64,000 nt of DNA from Thalassotalea sp. Sam97. Its GTDB lineage: Bacteria > Pseudomonadota > Gammaproteobacteria > Enterobacterales > Alteromonadaceae. The stretch spans positions 2,666,001-2,730,000 of the forward strand of contig NZ_CP166919.1 in assembly GCF_041379765.1 (NCBI RefSeq), written 5' to 3'. This document shows positions 25,599 to 35,720 of the stretch, in pieces (position 1 is the first letter of the stretch; every line of letters begins with the position of its first letter). The translations under genes were made by a program, and so were the position numbers. The notes under the pieces are model-generated. The model did not search any database. It saw only the letters and a program-made list of their open reading frames with translations, and was not told where the DNA came from.

Positions 25599-26993
25599 AT
25601 GGCAACCACATTATACGAAAAACTATGGCAGCGACATCTTATTGAAGCTAATGCCGGGGAAACACCACTGATATTTGTTGATCGCCACCTTGTTCATGAA
25701 GTGACGTCGCCACAAGCATTTGCCAATTTAAAATATCACGGTCGCAAAGTGCGCAGTCCAGAGCGAACAATCGCAACCATGGATCATAATATATCCACCA
25801 AAAGTTGTGACATTGATGCTGCAGGGGAAAGCGCAGCAAATCAATTAAAAACCTTAGCGCAAAATTGTCAAGAATTCGGGATTGAGCTATATGGTATGGG
25901 CCATAAGAACCAAGGCATTGTCCATGTTATAGGGCCTGAACTTGGATTAACCCTACCGGGTCAAGTTATCGTCTGTGGCGACTCTCATACGGCAACCCAT
26001 GGCGCTTTTGGTGCGTTAGCTTTTGGTATTGGTACATCAGAAGTTGAACATGTGTTAGCAACCCAAACACTTCGCCAAAATAAAGCCAAGACCATGAAAA
26101 TAGATATTCAGGGACAGGTTTACCATGGGATAACCGCCAAAGATATAATCCTTGCGATCATCGGCACCGTTGGTCATGCAGGTGCAACTGGCTACGTTGT
26201 TGAATATTGTGGCGCTGCCATCTCTGCACTGAGTATGGAAGAGCGTATGACCATATGTAATATGAGTATTGAATTTGGTGCGAAAGCGGGGTTAATTGCC
26301 CCAGACCAAACTACGTTCGATTATTTATGTAATAAGCCAAATGCTCCCAAAGGTACGTTGTGGTTACAAGCCGTTAATGATTGGCTTAGCCTAAAGTCGG
26401 ATGATGGTGCTCAATTTGATAAAGTTGTTACCATTGATGCAAGCAAGATAAAACCGCAAGTGACTTGGGGTACGAATCCAGGCCAAGTGGTTGCAATCGA
26501 TGCTCTAGTACCTGCACCAGAGCAATTTAGCGATCCCGTCGAACGTGAGTCTTGTATCAGCGCATTAAAATATATGGACCTGCAACCCGGAACCAAAATT
26601 AGTGATATCACTATCAACAATGTATTTATCGGCTCATGCACCAATTCTCGTATCGAAGATCTGCGCATTGCAGCCAAAGTTATCAAGGGCAAAAAAGTGG
26701 CTGATGGCGTTACTGCCATCGTCGTCCCAGGCTCTTATCGTGTGAAACAACAAGCTGAACAAGAAGGTCTGGCCGAGATATTTACCGAAGCGGGATGTGA
26801 GTGGCGCTTACCAGGTTGCTCCATGTGCTTAGGCATGAACGACGACAAACTGAGTGACGGCGATCGCTGTGCGTCAACCAGTAACCGAAATTTTGAAGGT
26901 CGACAAGGGCGTGGTGCTCGTACTCATTTAGTTAGCCCCGCCATGGCTGCTGCGGCCGCCGTTGCCGGTCGCTTTACCGATGTAGACGTTTAG
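25599..26993 (+). CDS. leuC: 3-isopropylmalate dehydratase large subunit
   Basis: LeuC forms the [4Fe-4S] half of isopropylmalate isomerase with LeuD. Aconitase-family motifs are clear: MDHNIST, VCGDSHTATHGAFGALAFG, the cluster Cys in GSCTNSRIEDLR and the CxxC of PGCSMCLGMN. Length 464 is typical. It starts nine bases after leuB and leads into leuD after three bases. Confidence 0.97.
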   Translation: MATTLYEKLWQRHLIEANAGETPLIFVDRHLVHEVTSPQAFANLKYHGRKVRSPERTIATMDHNISTKSCDIDAAGESAANQLKTLAQNCQEFGIELYGMGHKNQGIVHVIGPELGLTLPGQVIVCGDSHTATHGAFGALAFGIGTSEVEHVLATQTLRQNKAKTMKIDIQGQVYHGITAKDIILAIIGTVGHAGATGYVVEYCGAAISALSMEERMTICNMSIEFGAKAGLIAPDQTTFDYLCNKPNAPKGTLWLQAVNDWLSLKSDDGAQFDKVVTIDASKIKPQVTWGTNPGQVVAIDALVPAPEQFSDPVERESCISALKYMDLQPGTKISDITINNVFIGSCTNSRIEDLRIAAKVIKGKKVADGVTAIVVPGSYRVKQQAEQEGLAEIFTEAGCEWRLPGCSMCLGMNDDKLSDGDRCASTSNRNFEGRQGRGARTHLVSPAMAAAAAVAGRFTDVDV

Positions 26994-27002
26994 GAGATGA
27001 TT

Positions 27003-27599
27003 ATGGAAAAATTTAACCAACATACTGGTAAAGTCGCGCCATTGGATCGCGCTAATGTCGATACAGATCAAATCATTCCCAAACAGTTTTTACAAAAAAC
27101 CACGCGTACCGGTTTTGCTGAGCACCTGTTTCATGACTGGCGTTACAACGACTATCAAGGAACACAAACAAACCCCGAGTTTGTCCTGAACAAAAGCCAA
27201 TATCAGGGCGCATCCATATTATTAGCCCGCGAAAACTTTGGTTGTGGTTCATCACGCGAACATGCCCCTTGGGCAATTCAAGAGTTTGGCTTTAAAGTGG
27301 TCATAGCCAGCAGTTTTGCCGATATCTTTTATGGAAACTGTATCAATATCGGTTTAGTTCCGGTGGTGCTTGATGAGAAGATTATTGATGAGCTATTTCA
27401 GATGGTACATCAAGGTGAACTATCGCTAACGGTGGATTTAACAACCATGCATGTTACCCATGGAACGCAGCAATATCCTTTTCAGCTTACCGACTTTCAA
27501 AGGTATTGCCTTATGACCGGTATTGATGCGGTAGGTTGGACCTTGCAAAAACAAGATAAAATTGATGGTTTTGAAAGCTCGCTTCCTGCGTGGCAATAG
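27003..27599 (+). CDS. leuD: 3-isopropylmalate dehydratase small subunit
   Basis: LeuD completes the isopropylmalate isomerase with LeuC. The DRANVDTDQIIPKQFL and NFGCGSSREHAPWAI motifs place substrate-recognition residues of the swivelling domain. The ATG at 27003 (MEKFNQHTG) is preferred to the ATG six bases earlier because AGGAG lies seven bases before it but directly abuts the earlier one. 198 residues; last gene of the operon, followed by a strong terminator. Confidence 0.96.
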   Translation: MEKFNQHTGKVAPLDRANVDTDQIIPKQFLQKTTRTGFAEHLFHDWRYNDYQGTQTNPEFVLNKSQYQGASILLARENFGCGSSREHAPWAIQEFGFKVVIASSFADIFYGNCINIGLVPVVLDEKIIDELFQMVHQGELSLTVDLTTMHVTHGTQQYPFQLTDFQRYCLMTGIDAVGWTLQKQDKIDGFESSLPAWQ

Positions 27600-27627
27600 C
27601 CAAATCCGACCATCGAAAATCTCCCAT

Positions 27628-27660
27628 AAAAAAGCCTAGTGAGAACGTCACTAGGCTTTA
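27628..27660. terminator. Terminator after leuD
   Basis: Twelve-bp stem AAAGCCTAGTGA / TCACTAGGCTTT with a 5-base loop, in a convergent gap between leuD and gspB; usable in both directions. Confidence 0.85.
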
Positions 27661-27732
27661 CATAAAACACGTTGTTTCCCCAAACCATAAACGACCTAAA
27701 ATTGCACTCCAACCATGAGTTACAAACCCTGG

Positions 27733-28707
27733 TTACCAGCTTGATAGTGCAGCGACTTTAAAGCGCTCACCTTGATAACGCATAATCACATGCTGTGGCG
27801 AAATCTCATCAATAATAAGTCCTTCTTGGGTGATATCCCCTGGAGCGTAATCTTTACCATTTAATCGAACCCAACTGTCTGTGGCTTCAGAGGTGTACAT
27901 GTGTTGAGTAAAATGCATAGTCGGCACCGCTTGTTGTAACCAACTTGGCATTTGTCCAAGTGTTTTGATATCAGCGTGTTGTGGCGTTTCTTGAGTATTT
28001 GCTTGAGAGCCCTCGCTTAGATCAGTCGCTTGCAATGCCGATTCAAATGCGGCAACTAACTTAGGATCAATATCCTGCAGGTTTTCTTTATTTAACGAAA
28101 AATCACTAACTTTTGGCTGACTTTCAGTACTTGTAACTTCCGTAGGGGTGATGCTAGCAGCATTGGCAAAGACCGTTGGCGTTGCTGCCAGCACGGCTTG
28201 GATTTGTGCAGTTAACTGTTGTTGCTGCAGGCGCTCATCCGCAAGTCGCTGTGCAGCTATCGTCTGCTGTTTTTCAATAAACAACGCCTGTCGGCGCGCA
28301 TCCATCTCTTGTTGAAACGCTTTAGTATTCACAAAATAAGAGGCTAATTCATGAGTTTCCACGTAAGGACTATGTAGCCTATCTTGTGGGTATTGAAGCT
28401 TTTCAAGCGCTTGCTTTTGCGCAAACTGTTGCTGTTGTAGATTAGTCAAATGCTGTTGCTTAGCAAGTAACGTATAACCACCAAAGCACAGGTAACTTAG
28501 TGCGCTAAGCAATATCGTACAACCAACCAACAGGCTAACTTTACCCCACCATGATGAGGCTTGCGCTGGCTGGCTTACTTGCTTAACCAATTGTTGTTGT
28601 AACGCTTCACTCGCCAAAGGTTGCAGATGTTTATTTGGTGATGGCTCAGCGCGATCTGATTGAGCGTTATCATTGTTTTTTCGTAGTGATGTGAGAATAA
28701 ATGACAT
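27733..28707 (-). CDS. gspB: Type II secretion assembly protein GspB (ExeB-like)
   Basis: The 324-residue protein has a short cytoplasmic N-terminus, a membrane helix (about residues 57-80, VSLLVGCTILLSALSYLCFGG), a Gln-rich coiled coil and a C-terminal GspB domain (MHFTQHMY, then RLNGKDYAPGDIT and IIDEISPQHVIMRYQGERF). GspA and GspB help insert the GspD secretin ring through peptidoglycan. It follows gspA with one base between, and no other gsp genes are in the window, so the main operon is elsewhere. Confidence 0.85.
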   Translation of the reverse strand: MSFILTSLRKNNDNAQSDRAEPSPNKHLQPLASEALQQQLVKQVSQPAQASSWWGKVSLLVGCTILLSALSYLCFGGYTLLAKQQHLTNLQQQQFAQKQALEKLQYPQDRLHSPYVETHELASYFVNTKAFQQEMDARRQALFIEKQQTIAAQRLADERLQQQQLTAQIQAVLAATPTVFANAASITPTEVTSTESQPKVSDFSLNKENLQDIDPKLVAAFESALQATDLSEGSQANTQETPQHADIKTLGQMPSWLQQAVPTMHFTQHMYTSEATDSWVRLNGKDYAPGDITQEGLIIDEISPQHVIMRYQGERFKVAALSSW

Positions 28708-28708
28708 C

Positions 28709-30370
28709 TTATTGCCCTCCTACGATATGATGCTGTCCAGCCTTGGTAAGTGCGATAACCGCTTGGGTATCCGATAACGGTGTGTCGGCAACTTGATGTT
28801 TAAATTGACTAAACTGATTTAACAGGAGGGCGTCGACAGCATTAATGTCTCGTGCCGCTCGTCGCTGAACGAGTGCCAGTTGTTGCTCAAGCCATGCAAT
28901 AAAGCTTGGACTTGCGTTGTCATCAACCTCACCAAGATAATCGTCTGGCACTTGCCATAGCATGACGGCTTGTTGCTGGAACTGCTGCTCAACAAAATCT
29001 CGCGTTAACACGTTAGCTTGCCCTGCTATTGTTAAGACAATATCGTCGCTACTGCGATCACCTTGAGCCTGCTCTGTTTGAGCGTCAGCGCCAATTGGCG
29101 TTGCAATAGAGGGCTGATAAAGCGCGTAGTAATGATCGCCATGGCGATTTACTAAGCGTAAAATGGCATTTTGTTGCATCGCCAAGAGTTGCGATAAGCT
29201 ACCGTCAAACCAATAACACTCAAGGTTCAATGAGATTGCTTTATCGCATGCATTCATCGTATTGTCCTGCGACAGGTGCGAATACGTGATTTGCCAAGAT
29301 TGATATAGGCTGACAAATGCTTTATCTAAATCTTGAGCTTTCGCGATTAACTCATTACTGACTCTATTTTTTGTTGCAAAGGCAATATCCAGCTGTGTTT
29401 TTTGCAATGTTTGCTCGTGCTCAACGATGGCTAAGTCCATGTACATAACTTGCCTGTCAGCATAGATTGCTGCTAAAGCGGAAGGGACAGCAAACAACGC
29501 CAAAGCAGCAAATCGAGTAAACCAAGGGTGTTGCCAACGATTTAATTTGTGCGACTCGATATCAAGCGCTTGTCGTGCTGCTTGATTTAACAATCGCTTG
29601 TCAACATGTGTTTGATGCTGAGCATAAGCGCCTAACAAGGCTTTATCACAAAGTAAGTTAATAAGCCTTGGCACACCACCCGATAATCGATGCGCTTGTT
29701 TCAACGCGCTGCGAGAAAAAACCGGGCGCGAGCACCCTGCAACGGACAACCTGTGTTCAATATAATTGCGTGTTTCTTGCTCTGTTAATGCGAGTAAATG
29801 ATAGCGAGCCGTAATGCGCTGGGCTAGCTGACGTAAGTCCTGCCGCTTTAGTAATTGCTGTAATTCTGGCTGGCCAATTAAGATCACCTGTAACAGCTTC
29901 TTGCTGTCAGTTTCTAAATTGGTTAGCAAGCGAAGTTGCTCCAACACCTGCGGTTGCAAATGTTGCGCTTCATCAATCACCAATAGCGTATTTTTTTGCT
30001 GCTGATGGTTTATCAGCAAATGTGCCATAATGGCGTCAGTTAAGTCCTTTAATGATGCACTTGCTTGGTAGGCTATATTGAGCTCATCACATACGGTTGC
30101 TAACAACTCGTGCGCCGACAATGTTGGATTTAAGATAAATGCCGCTTGGGTATTCTCTGGCAATTGATTAAGCAGACAACGCGAAACGGTGGTTTTTCCC
30201 GTTCCCACTTCTCCGGTAAGCAAGACAAAACCACCCGACTCACCAAAACCATAAGTCAAATGAGCAAGTGCTTCTTGATGACGATCGCTCATATACAAGT
30301 AATGTGGGTTTGGCGCGATAGAAAAAGGCGCTTCGGTTAACGAAAAATAGTCTAGGTAGTTAGCAGACAT
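28709..30370 (-). CDS. gspA: Type II secretion assembly ATPase GspA (ExeA-like)
   Basis: The ATG at 30370 gives the family start SANYLDYFSLTEAPFSIAPNP; a TTG 12 codons upstream lacks support. The cytoplasmic AAA+ domain (about residues 40-270) has Walker A GEVGTGKTT and Walker B LLVIDEAQHL. A membrane helix (about 285-305) and a periplasmic C-terminal part follow, consistent with the peptidoglycan-binding region of ExeA. 553 residues. It works with GspB in assembling the type II secretin. Transcribed divergently from cca. Confidence 0.9.
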   Translation of the reverse strand: MSANYLDYFSLTEAPFSIAPNPHYLYMSDRHQEALAHLTYGFGESGGFVLLTGEVGTGKTTVSRCLLNQLPENTQAAFILNPTLSAHELLATVCDELNIAYQASASLKDLTDAIMAHLLINHQQQKNTLLVIDEAQHLQPQVLEQLRLLTNLETDSKKLLQVILIGQPELQQLLKRQDLRQLAQRITARYHLLALTEQETRNYIEHRLSVAGCSRPVFSRSALKQAHRLSGGVPRLINLLCDKALLGAYAQHQTHVDKRLLNQAARQALDIESHKLNRWQHPWFTRFAALALFAVPSALAAIYADRQVMYMDLAIVEHEQTLQKTQLDIAFATKNRVSNELIAKAQDLDKAFVSLYQSWQITYSHLSQDNTMNACDKAISLNLECYWFDGSLSQLLAMQQNAILRLVNRHGDHYYALYQPSIATPIGADAQTEQAQGDRSSDDIVLTIAGQANVLTRDFVEQQFQQQAVMLWQVPDDYLGEVDDNASPSFIAWLEQQLALVQRRAARDINAVDALLLNQFSQFKHQVADTPLSDTQAVIALTKAGQHHIVGGQ

Positions 30371-30592
30371 AACAACTTTGTTAGGGCGTTGGTTTGATAT
30401 AGGCAACGCTACCCAAACACGACGACGAAGTCAAAACATGTTACCAATAGATGACTAGAGAATATAGTTTTTGCCGTAATTAAAACAACACTATCGCTCA
30501 ATAGACTGATTGAGCAAAGCTAAACGCGTTCTATGGTATTACCCTATTTTAGGATAAACTTAACAGCAATATGATAACTCGCTATAAAAACC

Positions 30593-31834
30593 ATGCGCTC
30601 GATAGAAAATAATACCTACTTAGTTGGCGGTGCGGTTCGAGATGAACTGTTAGGTCGTACCGTCATTGAACATGATTACTTGGTGGTTGGGGTTTCTCAG
30701 CAAACCATGCTTGAACTTGGTTTTGTGCAAGTAGGTAAAGACTTTCCTGTATTTTTGCACCCTAAAACTAAAGATGAATATGCCCTTGCCCGCACGGAGC
30801 GTAAACAAGGGCAAGGCTACACCGGTTTTGTTTGTTATGCTGAACCCGACGTTACTATTGAGCAAGACCTATTACGTCGTGATTTAACCATTAATGCGAT
30901 GGCTAGAGATAGCAAGGGTAATATTATCGATCCTTACCATGGTCAGCAGGATTTAAAAGCGAAACTGTTACGGCATGTGTCTCCAGCATTTAGTGAAGAT
31001 CCACTTAGGGTTTTACGCGTTGCGCGTTTTGCCGCTCGCTATCATTACCTCGGTTTTAAAGTTGCCGACGAGACTATGGCACTGATGACGACAATGGTTA
31101 ACCAGGGTGAATTAAATGCACTCACCCCAGATCGCATTTGGAAAGAAATGTCACGTGCGTTATTAGAAGATAACCCGGAAGTGTTTGTCCAGTTGCTGCG
31201 TGATTGTGGCGCCTTGAAGGTGATTTGGCCGAGTCTTGATAAATTGTTTGGTGTACCTAACCCTATCGAGCATCATGGTGAAGTCGACAGTGGTATACAC
31301 ACCGTAATGGTCTTGCAACAAAGCGTGAAGTTTTCTGATGAACTTGCCGTGCGTTTTGCTGCCTTAACCCACGATTTAGGTAAAGGGTTAACACCCGAAA
31401 CTGACTGGCCTAAACATTACGGTCATGAAAAACGAGGTTTGCCATTAGTAAAAGACATTTGCAAAGCATTGCGTGTGCCCAATCAAGTACGCGATTTAAG
31501 CTTAAAAGTTTGTGAATTTCATTTGCATGCCCACCGCGCTTTTGAACTGCGCCCGGACACATTACTAAAGATGTTTGATTCACTCGATGCTTGGCGCAAA
31601 CCCGAGCAGTTTGCTTGGTTTTTGACTGCATGCCATGCTGATGCAACCGGCCGCTTGGGAGAAGAAGATAGCGACTACCCACAAGCTGAATATTTGCATA
31701 AAGCCCATCAGTTATGCGCTAGCGTTGATGCCCGAGAGTTCGTGGCGCAAGGTTTACAAGGACTACAAATCAAACAGGCGATACACGCAAAACGCCTTGC
31801 TATCATTAGTGATCTTAAACAAAACTTATCGTGA
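30593..31834 (+). CDS. cca: CCA-adding tRNA nucleotidyltransferase
   Basis: Cca builds or repairs the 3' CCA of tRNAs. N-terminal motifs: YLVGGAVRDELLG, EHDYLVVG carrying the DxD-type pair, RRDLTINAMA, and the RVARFAARY helix. The C-terminal HD domain (LTHDLGKG) is present, as in the multifunctional E. coli enzyme. 413 residues. The window's tRNA-Ile2 already encodes CCA, so here the role is likely repair. Ends in a strong terminator shared with uppP. Confidence 0.96.
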   Translation: MRSIENNTYLVGGAVRDELLGRTVIEHDYLVVGVSQQTMLELGFVQVGKDFPVFLHPKTKDEYALARTERKQGQGYTGFVCYAEPDVTIEQDLLRRDLTINAMARDSKGNIIDPYHGQQDLKAKLLRHVSPAFSEDPLRVLRVARFAARYHYLGFKVADETMALMTTMVNQGELNALTPDRIWKEMSRALLEDNPEVFVQLLRDCGALKVIWPSLDKLFGVPNPIEHHGEVDSGIHTVMVLQQSVKFSDELAVRFAALTHDLGKGLTPETDWPKHYGHEKRGLPLVKDICKALRVPNQVRDLSLKVCEFHLHAHRAFELRPDTLLKMFDSLDAWRKPEQFAWFLTACHADATGRLGEEDSDYPQAEYLHKAHQLCASVDAREFVAQGLQGLQIKQAIHAKRLAIISDLKQNLS

Positions 31835-31882
31835 TTGTCCGTACGACAATGATTCAGCTCTTTAGCCATCACTGCATCACTC

Positions 31883-31916
31883 ATGAAAAAGCCCGCGATT
31901 TTGCGGGCTTTTTCAT
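31883..31916. terminator. Bidirectional terminator between cca and uppP
   Basis: Perfect 14-bp stem ATGAAAAAGCCCGC / GCGGGCTTTTTCAT with a 6-base loop and A/T runs on both sides, between convergent genes. Confidence 0.92.
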
Positions 31917-31942
31917 GGTGCTACGATAGGTGACTAGTTCGC

Positions 31943-32740
31943 TTAAACAATAAACCACACTAAAAAAGCGCCCAGCAATAAGCGGTATATAACAAACGGC
32001 ATCATACCGATTTTTTCAAGCAATAATAAAAACACATGAATGCAGCTATAAGCACTGACAAAGGCTACTAACGTTCCTAAGCTGATTGTCGCCCAATCAA
32101 CCGCTTCAGCAGCTAGCACCAACTTGATGGTTAAATAGGTACCCGCCATAGCAATAGCAGGGATCGATAGCAAAAATGAAAACCTTGCCGCCGCATCGCG
32201 AGTTAGACCCAGCATCATCCCCATCGTCATGGTGATCCCTGAACGAGATGTACCTGGAATTAACGCTAACGCTTGTGCGACACCAATCATCATAGCGCCT
32301 TTAAAGTCGAGCTTTTCAATGGTGCGATTTTGCTTGCCTTTAATATCGACGAAACCAAGCAACAGACCAAACACAATAGTCGTTACTGCAATAACGGCCG
32401 CCGAACGTAAGTGCTCTTCAATAAAGTCTTTACCAAACAGACCAAATAATCCTGCCGGGATCGTCGCAAACAGAATCCACCACGCAAGTTGGCTATCGAA
32501 AGTTTGCTTTTTATGAACAATACTGTCTGTCCATGCAAACAACATGCTCATGACCTCTCGACGAAAATATATGATAACGGCAGTAAGAGTGCCAACATGC
32601 ACTGCCACATCAAATGCCAAACCTTGATCAACCCAGCCGAGTAACTGTGAAGGCAAAATAAGATGAGCAGAGCTGGAAATAGGTAAAAATTCGGTTAGCC
32701 CTTGAATAAGTGCTAATACAATGGTTTCAAGAGTTGACAT
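31943..32740 (-). CDS. uppP: Undecaprenyl-diphosphate phosphatase
   Basis: UppP (BacA) recycles the lipid carrier for peptidoglycan by removing a phosphate from undecaprenyl diphosphate. Both conserved regions are visible: GLTEFLPISSSAHLIL with the catalytic Glu/Ser residues, and PGTSRSGITM. Seven to eight hydrophobic helices; 265 residues. It lies 44 bases downstream of folK in a likely folB-folK-uppP transcript. Confidence 0.96.
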   Translation of the reverse strand: MSTLETIVLALIQGLTEFLPISSSAHLILPSQLLGWVDQGLAFDVAVHVGTLTAVIIYFRREVMSMLFAWTDSIVHKKQTFDSQLAWWILFATIPAGLFGLFGKDFIEEHLRSAAVIAVTTIVFGLLLGFVDIKGKQNRTIEKLDFKGAMMIGVAQALALIPGTSRSGITMTMGMMLGLTRDAAARFSFLLSIPAIAMAGTYLTIKLVLAAEAVDWATISLGTLVAFVSAYSCIHVFLLLLEKIGMMPFVIYRLLLGAFLVWFIV

Positions 32741-32784
32741 GTTATTGTTATAAATCCTATTAAGGGTAGTTACTGCGGCGTAAG

Positions 32785-33279
32785 TTACAACTTAGGCCAA
32801 CTAAATTCTATTCGTTGAACAGCTTGTTTGCTTTTATCGTATTGTTGCCACAGTTGCTGATATGTTAGCTCTAGCACGGGGTGAACATCATCAGGAGCAA
32901 TTTCAGCCAACGGTTGCAACACATAGGCATTTTTGGGGATTTCGTCACGAGGGATTTGTACCGGTTGTTCCATCACCAGATCGTCATACGTTAAAATATC
33001 CAAATCCATTTTACGAGCACTGTACTTTTTCGAAAAATCGACTCGTCCGTGCTGTTTCTCTAACGACTTTAACAAGGCACCAATATACTCTGGCGATTGT
33101 TTAGTTTCAACCTTGGCAACGAGGTTATAAAAGTTTTCACCGGTAAACCCCACAGGTTCACATTCGTATACTGACGATAACTCTACCGTACCAAATTCTT
33201 GCTGCAGTGCTCGCACTGCCAGGGTAATTTGATTTTCACGATCAATGTTACTGCCGATGGAAATAAACACTTTCGCCAT
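32785..33279 (-). CDS. folK: 2-amino-4-hydroxy-6-hydroxymethyldihydropteridine pyrophosphokinase
   Basis: HPPK transfers pyrophosphate from ATP to the pterin in folate synthesis. Seen: FISIGSNIDRENQI at the N-terminus, the VYECEPVG strand, and the signature ARKMDLDILTYDD. 164 residues, close to E. coli. Its ATG shares one base with the folB stop (TGATG), so the two consecutive pathway enzymes are translationally coupled. Confidence 0.94.
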   Translation of the reverse strand: MAKVFISIGSNIDRENQITLAVRALQQEFGTVELSSVYECEPVGFTGENFYNLVAKVETKQSPEYIGALLKSLEKQHGRVDFSKKYSARKMDLDILTYDDLVMEQPVQIPRDEIPKNAYVLQPLAEIAPDDVHPVLELTYQQLWQQYDKSKQAVQRIEFSWPKL

Positions 33280-33635
33280 CAGGACTTTTGACCTCGCTCG
33301 ATAATCACGCCGACGCCTGTGGCATTAGCGACCGCATCGGGCTTGTTTATCTTTAAACGCAACCAGTCAATCGCATAAGTTTGCATCAAATGCTGGGCAA
33401 GATTTTCAGCAAGCGTTTCCAGTAGATCAACCACTTTTGCGTTTGCAAATCGCTCGATCTCTGATGATATAACGGCATAATCAAGTGTTTTAGCAAGCTC
33501 ATCACCAGCTGCTGCGGCTCGAATATCACATCCCATTTGCAGATCAAAAATGAGAGGTTGTTTAATCTGTTTTTCCCAATCGTAATAACCAATGGTTGTT
33601 TCGATTCGTAACCCCTCGATAAATACGATATCCAT
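33279..33635 (-). CDS. folB: Dihydroneopterin aldolase
   Basis: FolB makes the substrate of FolK in folate synthesis. The ATG at 33635 gives MDIVFIEGLRIETTIGYYDWE, the family N-terminus; an upstream start adds ten unsupported residues. LDYAVISSEIE and LLETLAENLA are typical. 118 residues. First gene of the folB-folK-uppP set, divergent from plsY as in E. coli. Confidence 0.94.
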   Translation of the reverse strand: MDIVFIEGLRIETTIGYYDWEKQIKQPLIFDLQMGCDIRAAAAGDELAKTLDYAVISSEIERFANAKVVDLLETLAENLAQHLMQTYAIDWLRLKINKPDAVANATGVGVIIERGQKS

Positions 33636-33891
33636 CACACGCATCTCATGTTTACATAAAAACACAATTTTACCTCAATGTGACCGAGAAAAACTAGGGG
33701 ATAGGCATCTTTGTTAATAAATTATGGAAAACAAATAGACAATAATAAGGCGCCAGAAGGCTTCTCTGGCGTTACTCAGTAGGTCTGTGGACTGCGCCAA
33801 CCACTTGGCTTCGCAATGACAGCGACTGACCTCTATGGTATAACTACGAAGGTAATGCTATTCCATCATTTAACCAACTCGAGGTTTTCAC

Positions 33892-34467
33892 GTGCTATTA
33901 GCCATCGGCTTTATGATTGGTGCTTATTTACTCGGTTCTATTTCCAGCGCCATATTGATTTGTCGTTTACTGGGTTTGCCCGATCCACGTACCCAAGGTT
34001 CACACAACCCCGGGGCGACCAATGTATTGCGTATCAGCAACAAAGCCACCGCCGCCTGTGTACTTTTATTTGATGTTTTAAAGGGAACCCTGCCAGTCTG
34101 GTTAGCTTATAAACTAGGCGTCGAGCCATTAATGCTGGGCTTTATCGCCATAGCGGCATGCCTTGGCCACATGCTACCTATATTTTTTGGTTTCAAAGGT
34201 GGTAAAGCTGTTGCCACGGCCTTTGGTGCGCTTGCACCGATTAGCTGGGGGTTTGCTTTGGCGATGATATGTACATGGATCATTGTCTTAAAGCTCACAC
34301 GCTATTCTTCGTTAGCGGCTATTGTTACCGTCAGTTTAGCGCCACTATATACTTGGCTTATTAAACCTTTGTATACACAATCGGTGACGATGTTATCGAT
34401 TTTGATCATATTTCGCCATCGCGAAAACATCGTCAGATTGCTTAAAGGCAAAGAAGATAAAGTATAA
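33892..34467 (+). CDS. plsY: Glycerol-3-phosphate acyltransferase
   Basis: PlsY transfers acyl groups from acyl-phosphate to glycerol-3-phosphate, the first step in phospholipid synthesis. A GTG start at 33892 (GAGG upstream) gives the usual N-terminus. Conserved motifs: GSISSAIL, GSHNPGATNVLR, and GFKGGKAVATAFG. Five membrane helices; 191 residues. Converges on tsaD with only eight bases between stops and no separate terminator. Confidence 0.94.
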   Translation: MLLAIGFMIGAYLLGSISSAILICRLLGLPDPRTQGSHNPGATNVLRISNKATAACVLLFDVLKGTLPVWLAYKLGVEPLMLGFIAIAACLGHMLPIFFGFKGGKAVATAFGALAPISWGFALAMICTWIIVLKLTRYSSLAAIVTVSLAPLYTWLIKPLYTQSVTMLSILIIFRHRENIVRLLKGKEDKV

Positions 34468-34475
34468 GCCCTGTT

Positions 34476-35489
34476 TTATACGGGCGGTAAGCTATCAAGA
34501 GGCCAACGCGGGTTAGCTTTAAAGGTCAAGTCAGCGTTAACACCTGATTTTAAACGTTGCATACCAGCAAATGCGATCATCGCGCCATTATCGGTACAAA
34601 ACTCAGGACGCGGGTAATAAACTTTGCCGTTGAGTTTTTTCATTGTTGCAGCCAATTTTTGGCGCAATGAGGTATTCGCGCTCACCCCACCAGCAATAAC
34701 CAGACGATTTAGTCCACACTGCTCTAATGCACGCTTACATTTAATTGCTAAAGTATCAACAACGGCTTCTTGAAACGCATAGGCTATATCGGCTTTGGTT
34801 TCGGCGCTGTCATCTTCATTGCGAATGGTATTGGCTGCAAAGGTTTTTAACCCGGAAAAACTAAAATCAAGGCCAGGTCTGTCGGTCATTGGGCGCGGAA
34901 ATTTAAAACGCCCAGGGGTGCCAGTTTCTGCCATTTTTGCCAAAACGGGGCCACCAGGGTAATCAAGCCCTAATAGTTTTGCGGTTTTATCGAACGCTTC
35001 GCCGGCGGCATCGTCAACAGATTCCCCCAACAACTCGTATTCACCTATACCGTCAACGCGAACCAACATAGTGTGACCACCAGAGACCAGCAAAGCAATA
35101 AACGGAAACTCAGGAACGTCCTCTTCTAGCATAGGTGCCAGCAAATGTCCTTCCATATGATGCACTGGCACAGCAGGAAGATTCCAACCATAAGCGAGTG
35201 AGCGACCAATAGAACAACCAACCAATAAAGCACCAACAAGGCCTGGGCCTGCCGTATAAGCAACACCGTCTAGATCTTGTGGCGTCATTCCCGCTTCGTT
35301 AAGCGCTTCTTTTATTAACGGAATGGTTTTGCGCACGTGATCACGTGAAGCAAGTTCCGGAACAACCCCACCATAATCGGCATGGACCTTAATTTGTGAA
35401 TACAGTTTATGGGCTAAAATTCCCTTGTCTTCATCATAAATGGCGATGCCTGTTTCATCACAAGAGGTTTCTATACCTAAAATTCGCAT
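34476..35489 (-). CDS. tsaD: tRNA threonylcarbamoyladenosine synthase subunit TsaD
   Basis: TsaD transfers the threonylcarbamoyl group to A37 of ANN-decoding tRNAs, including tRNA-Ile. Motifs: LGIETSCDETG, the metal-binding HHMEGH, LLVSGGHT, and GGVSANTSLR with the ATP-binding Asp region near the C-terminus. 337 residues. Divergent from rpsU, the arrangement found in E. coli. Confidence 0.97.
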   Translation of the reverse strand: MRILGIETSCDETGIAIYDEDKGILAHKLYSQIKVHADYGGVVPELASRDHVRKTIPLIKEALNEAGMTPQDLDGVAYTAGPGLVGALLVGCSIGRSLAYGWNLPAVPVHHMEGHLLAPMLEEDVPEFPFIALLVSGGHTMLVRVDGIGEYELLGESVDDAAGEAFDKTAKLLGLDYPGGPVLAKMAETGTPGRFKFPRPMTDRPGLDFSFSGLKTFAANTIRNEDDSAETKADIAYAFQEAVVDTLAIKCKRALEQCGLNRLVIAGGVSANTSLRQKLAATMKKLNGKVYYPRPEFCTDNGAMIAFAGMQRLKSGVNADLTFKANPRWPLDSLPPV

Positions 35490-35720
35490 GGGATTTAAAT
35501 TCCATCAGTAAAATTAACAACATGTTCACAGCAACCATAATAACGTCGCTGTATTGTGTGAATTCTAACGCCCAATGAACAAATTAACCACCGCTTTTCA
35601 ATAAAAAGCGATTTAAGACTTTACTTTCGTTCGGCGATCGGATTAGAATACTGCACCATTTTTAAACAGTCTCGATTTGTTATATCGAGTTAACAGTATT
35701 CACTAGAGGTGAGAGGCACA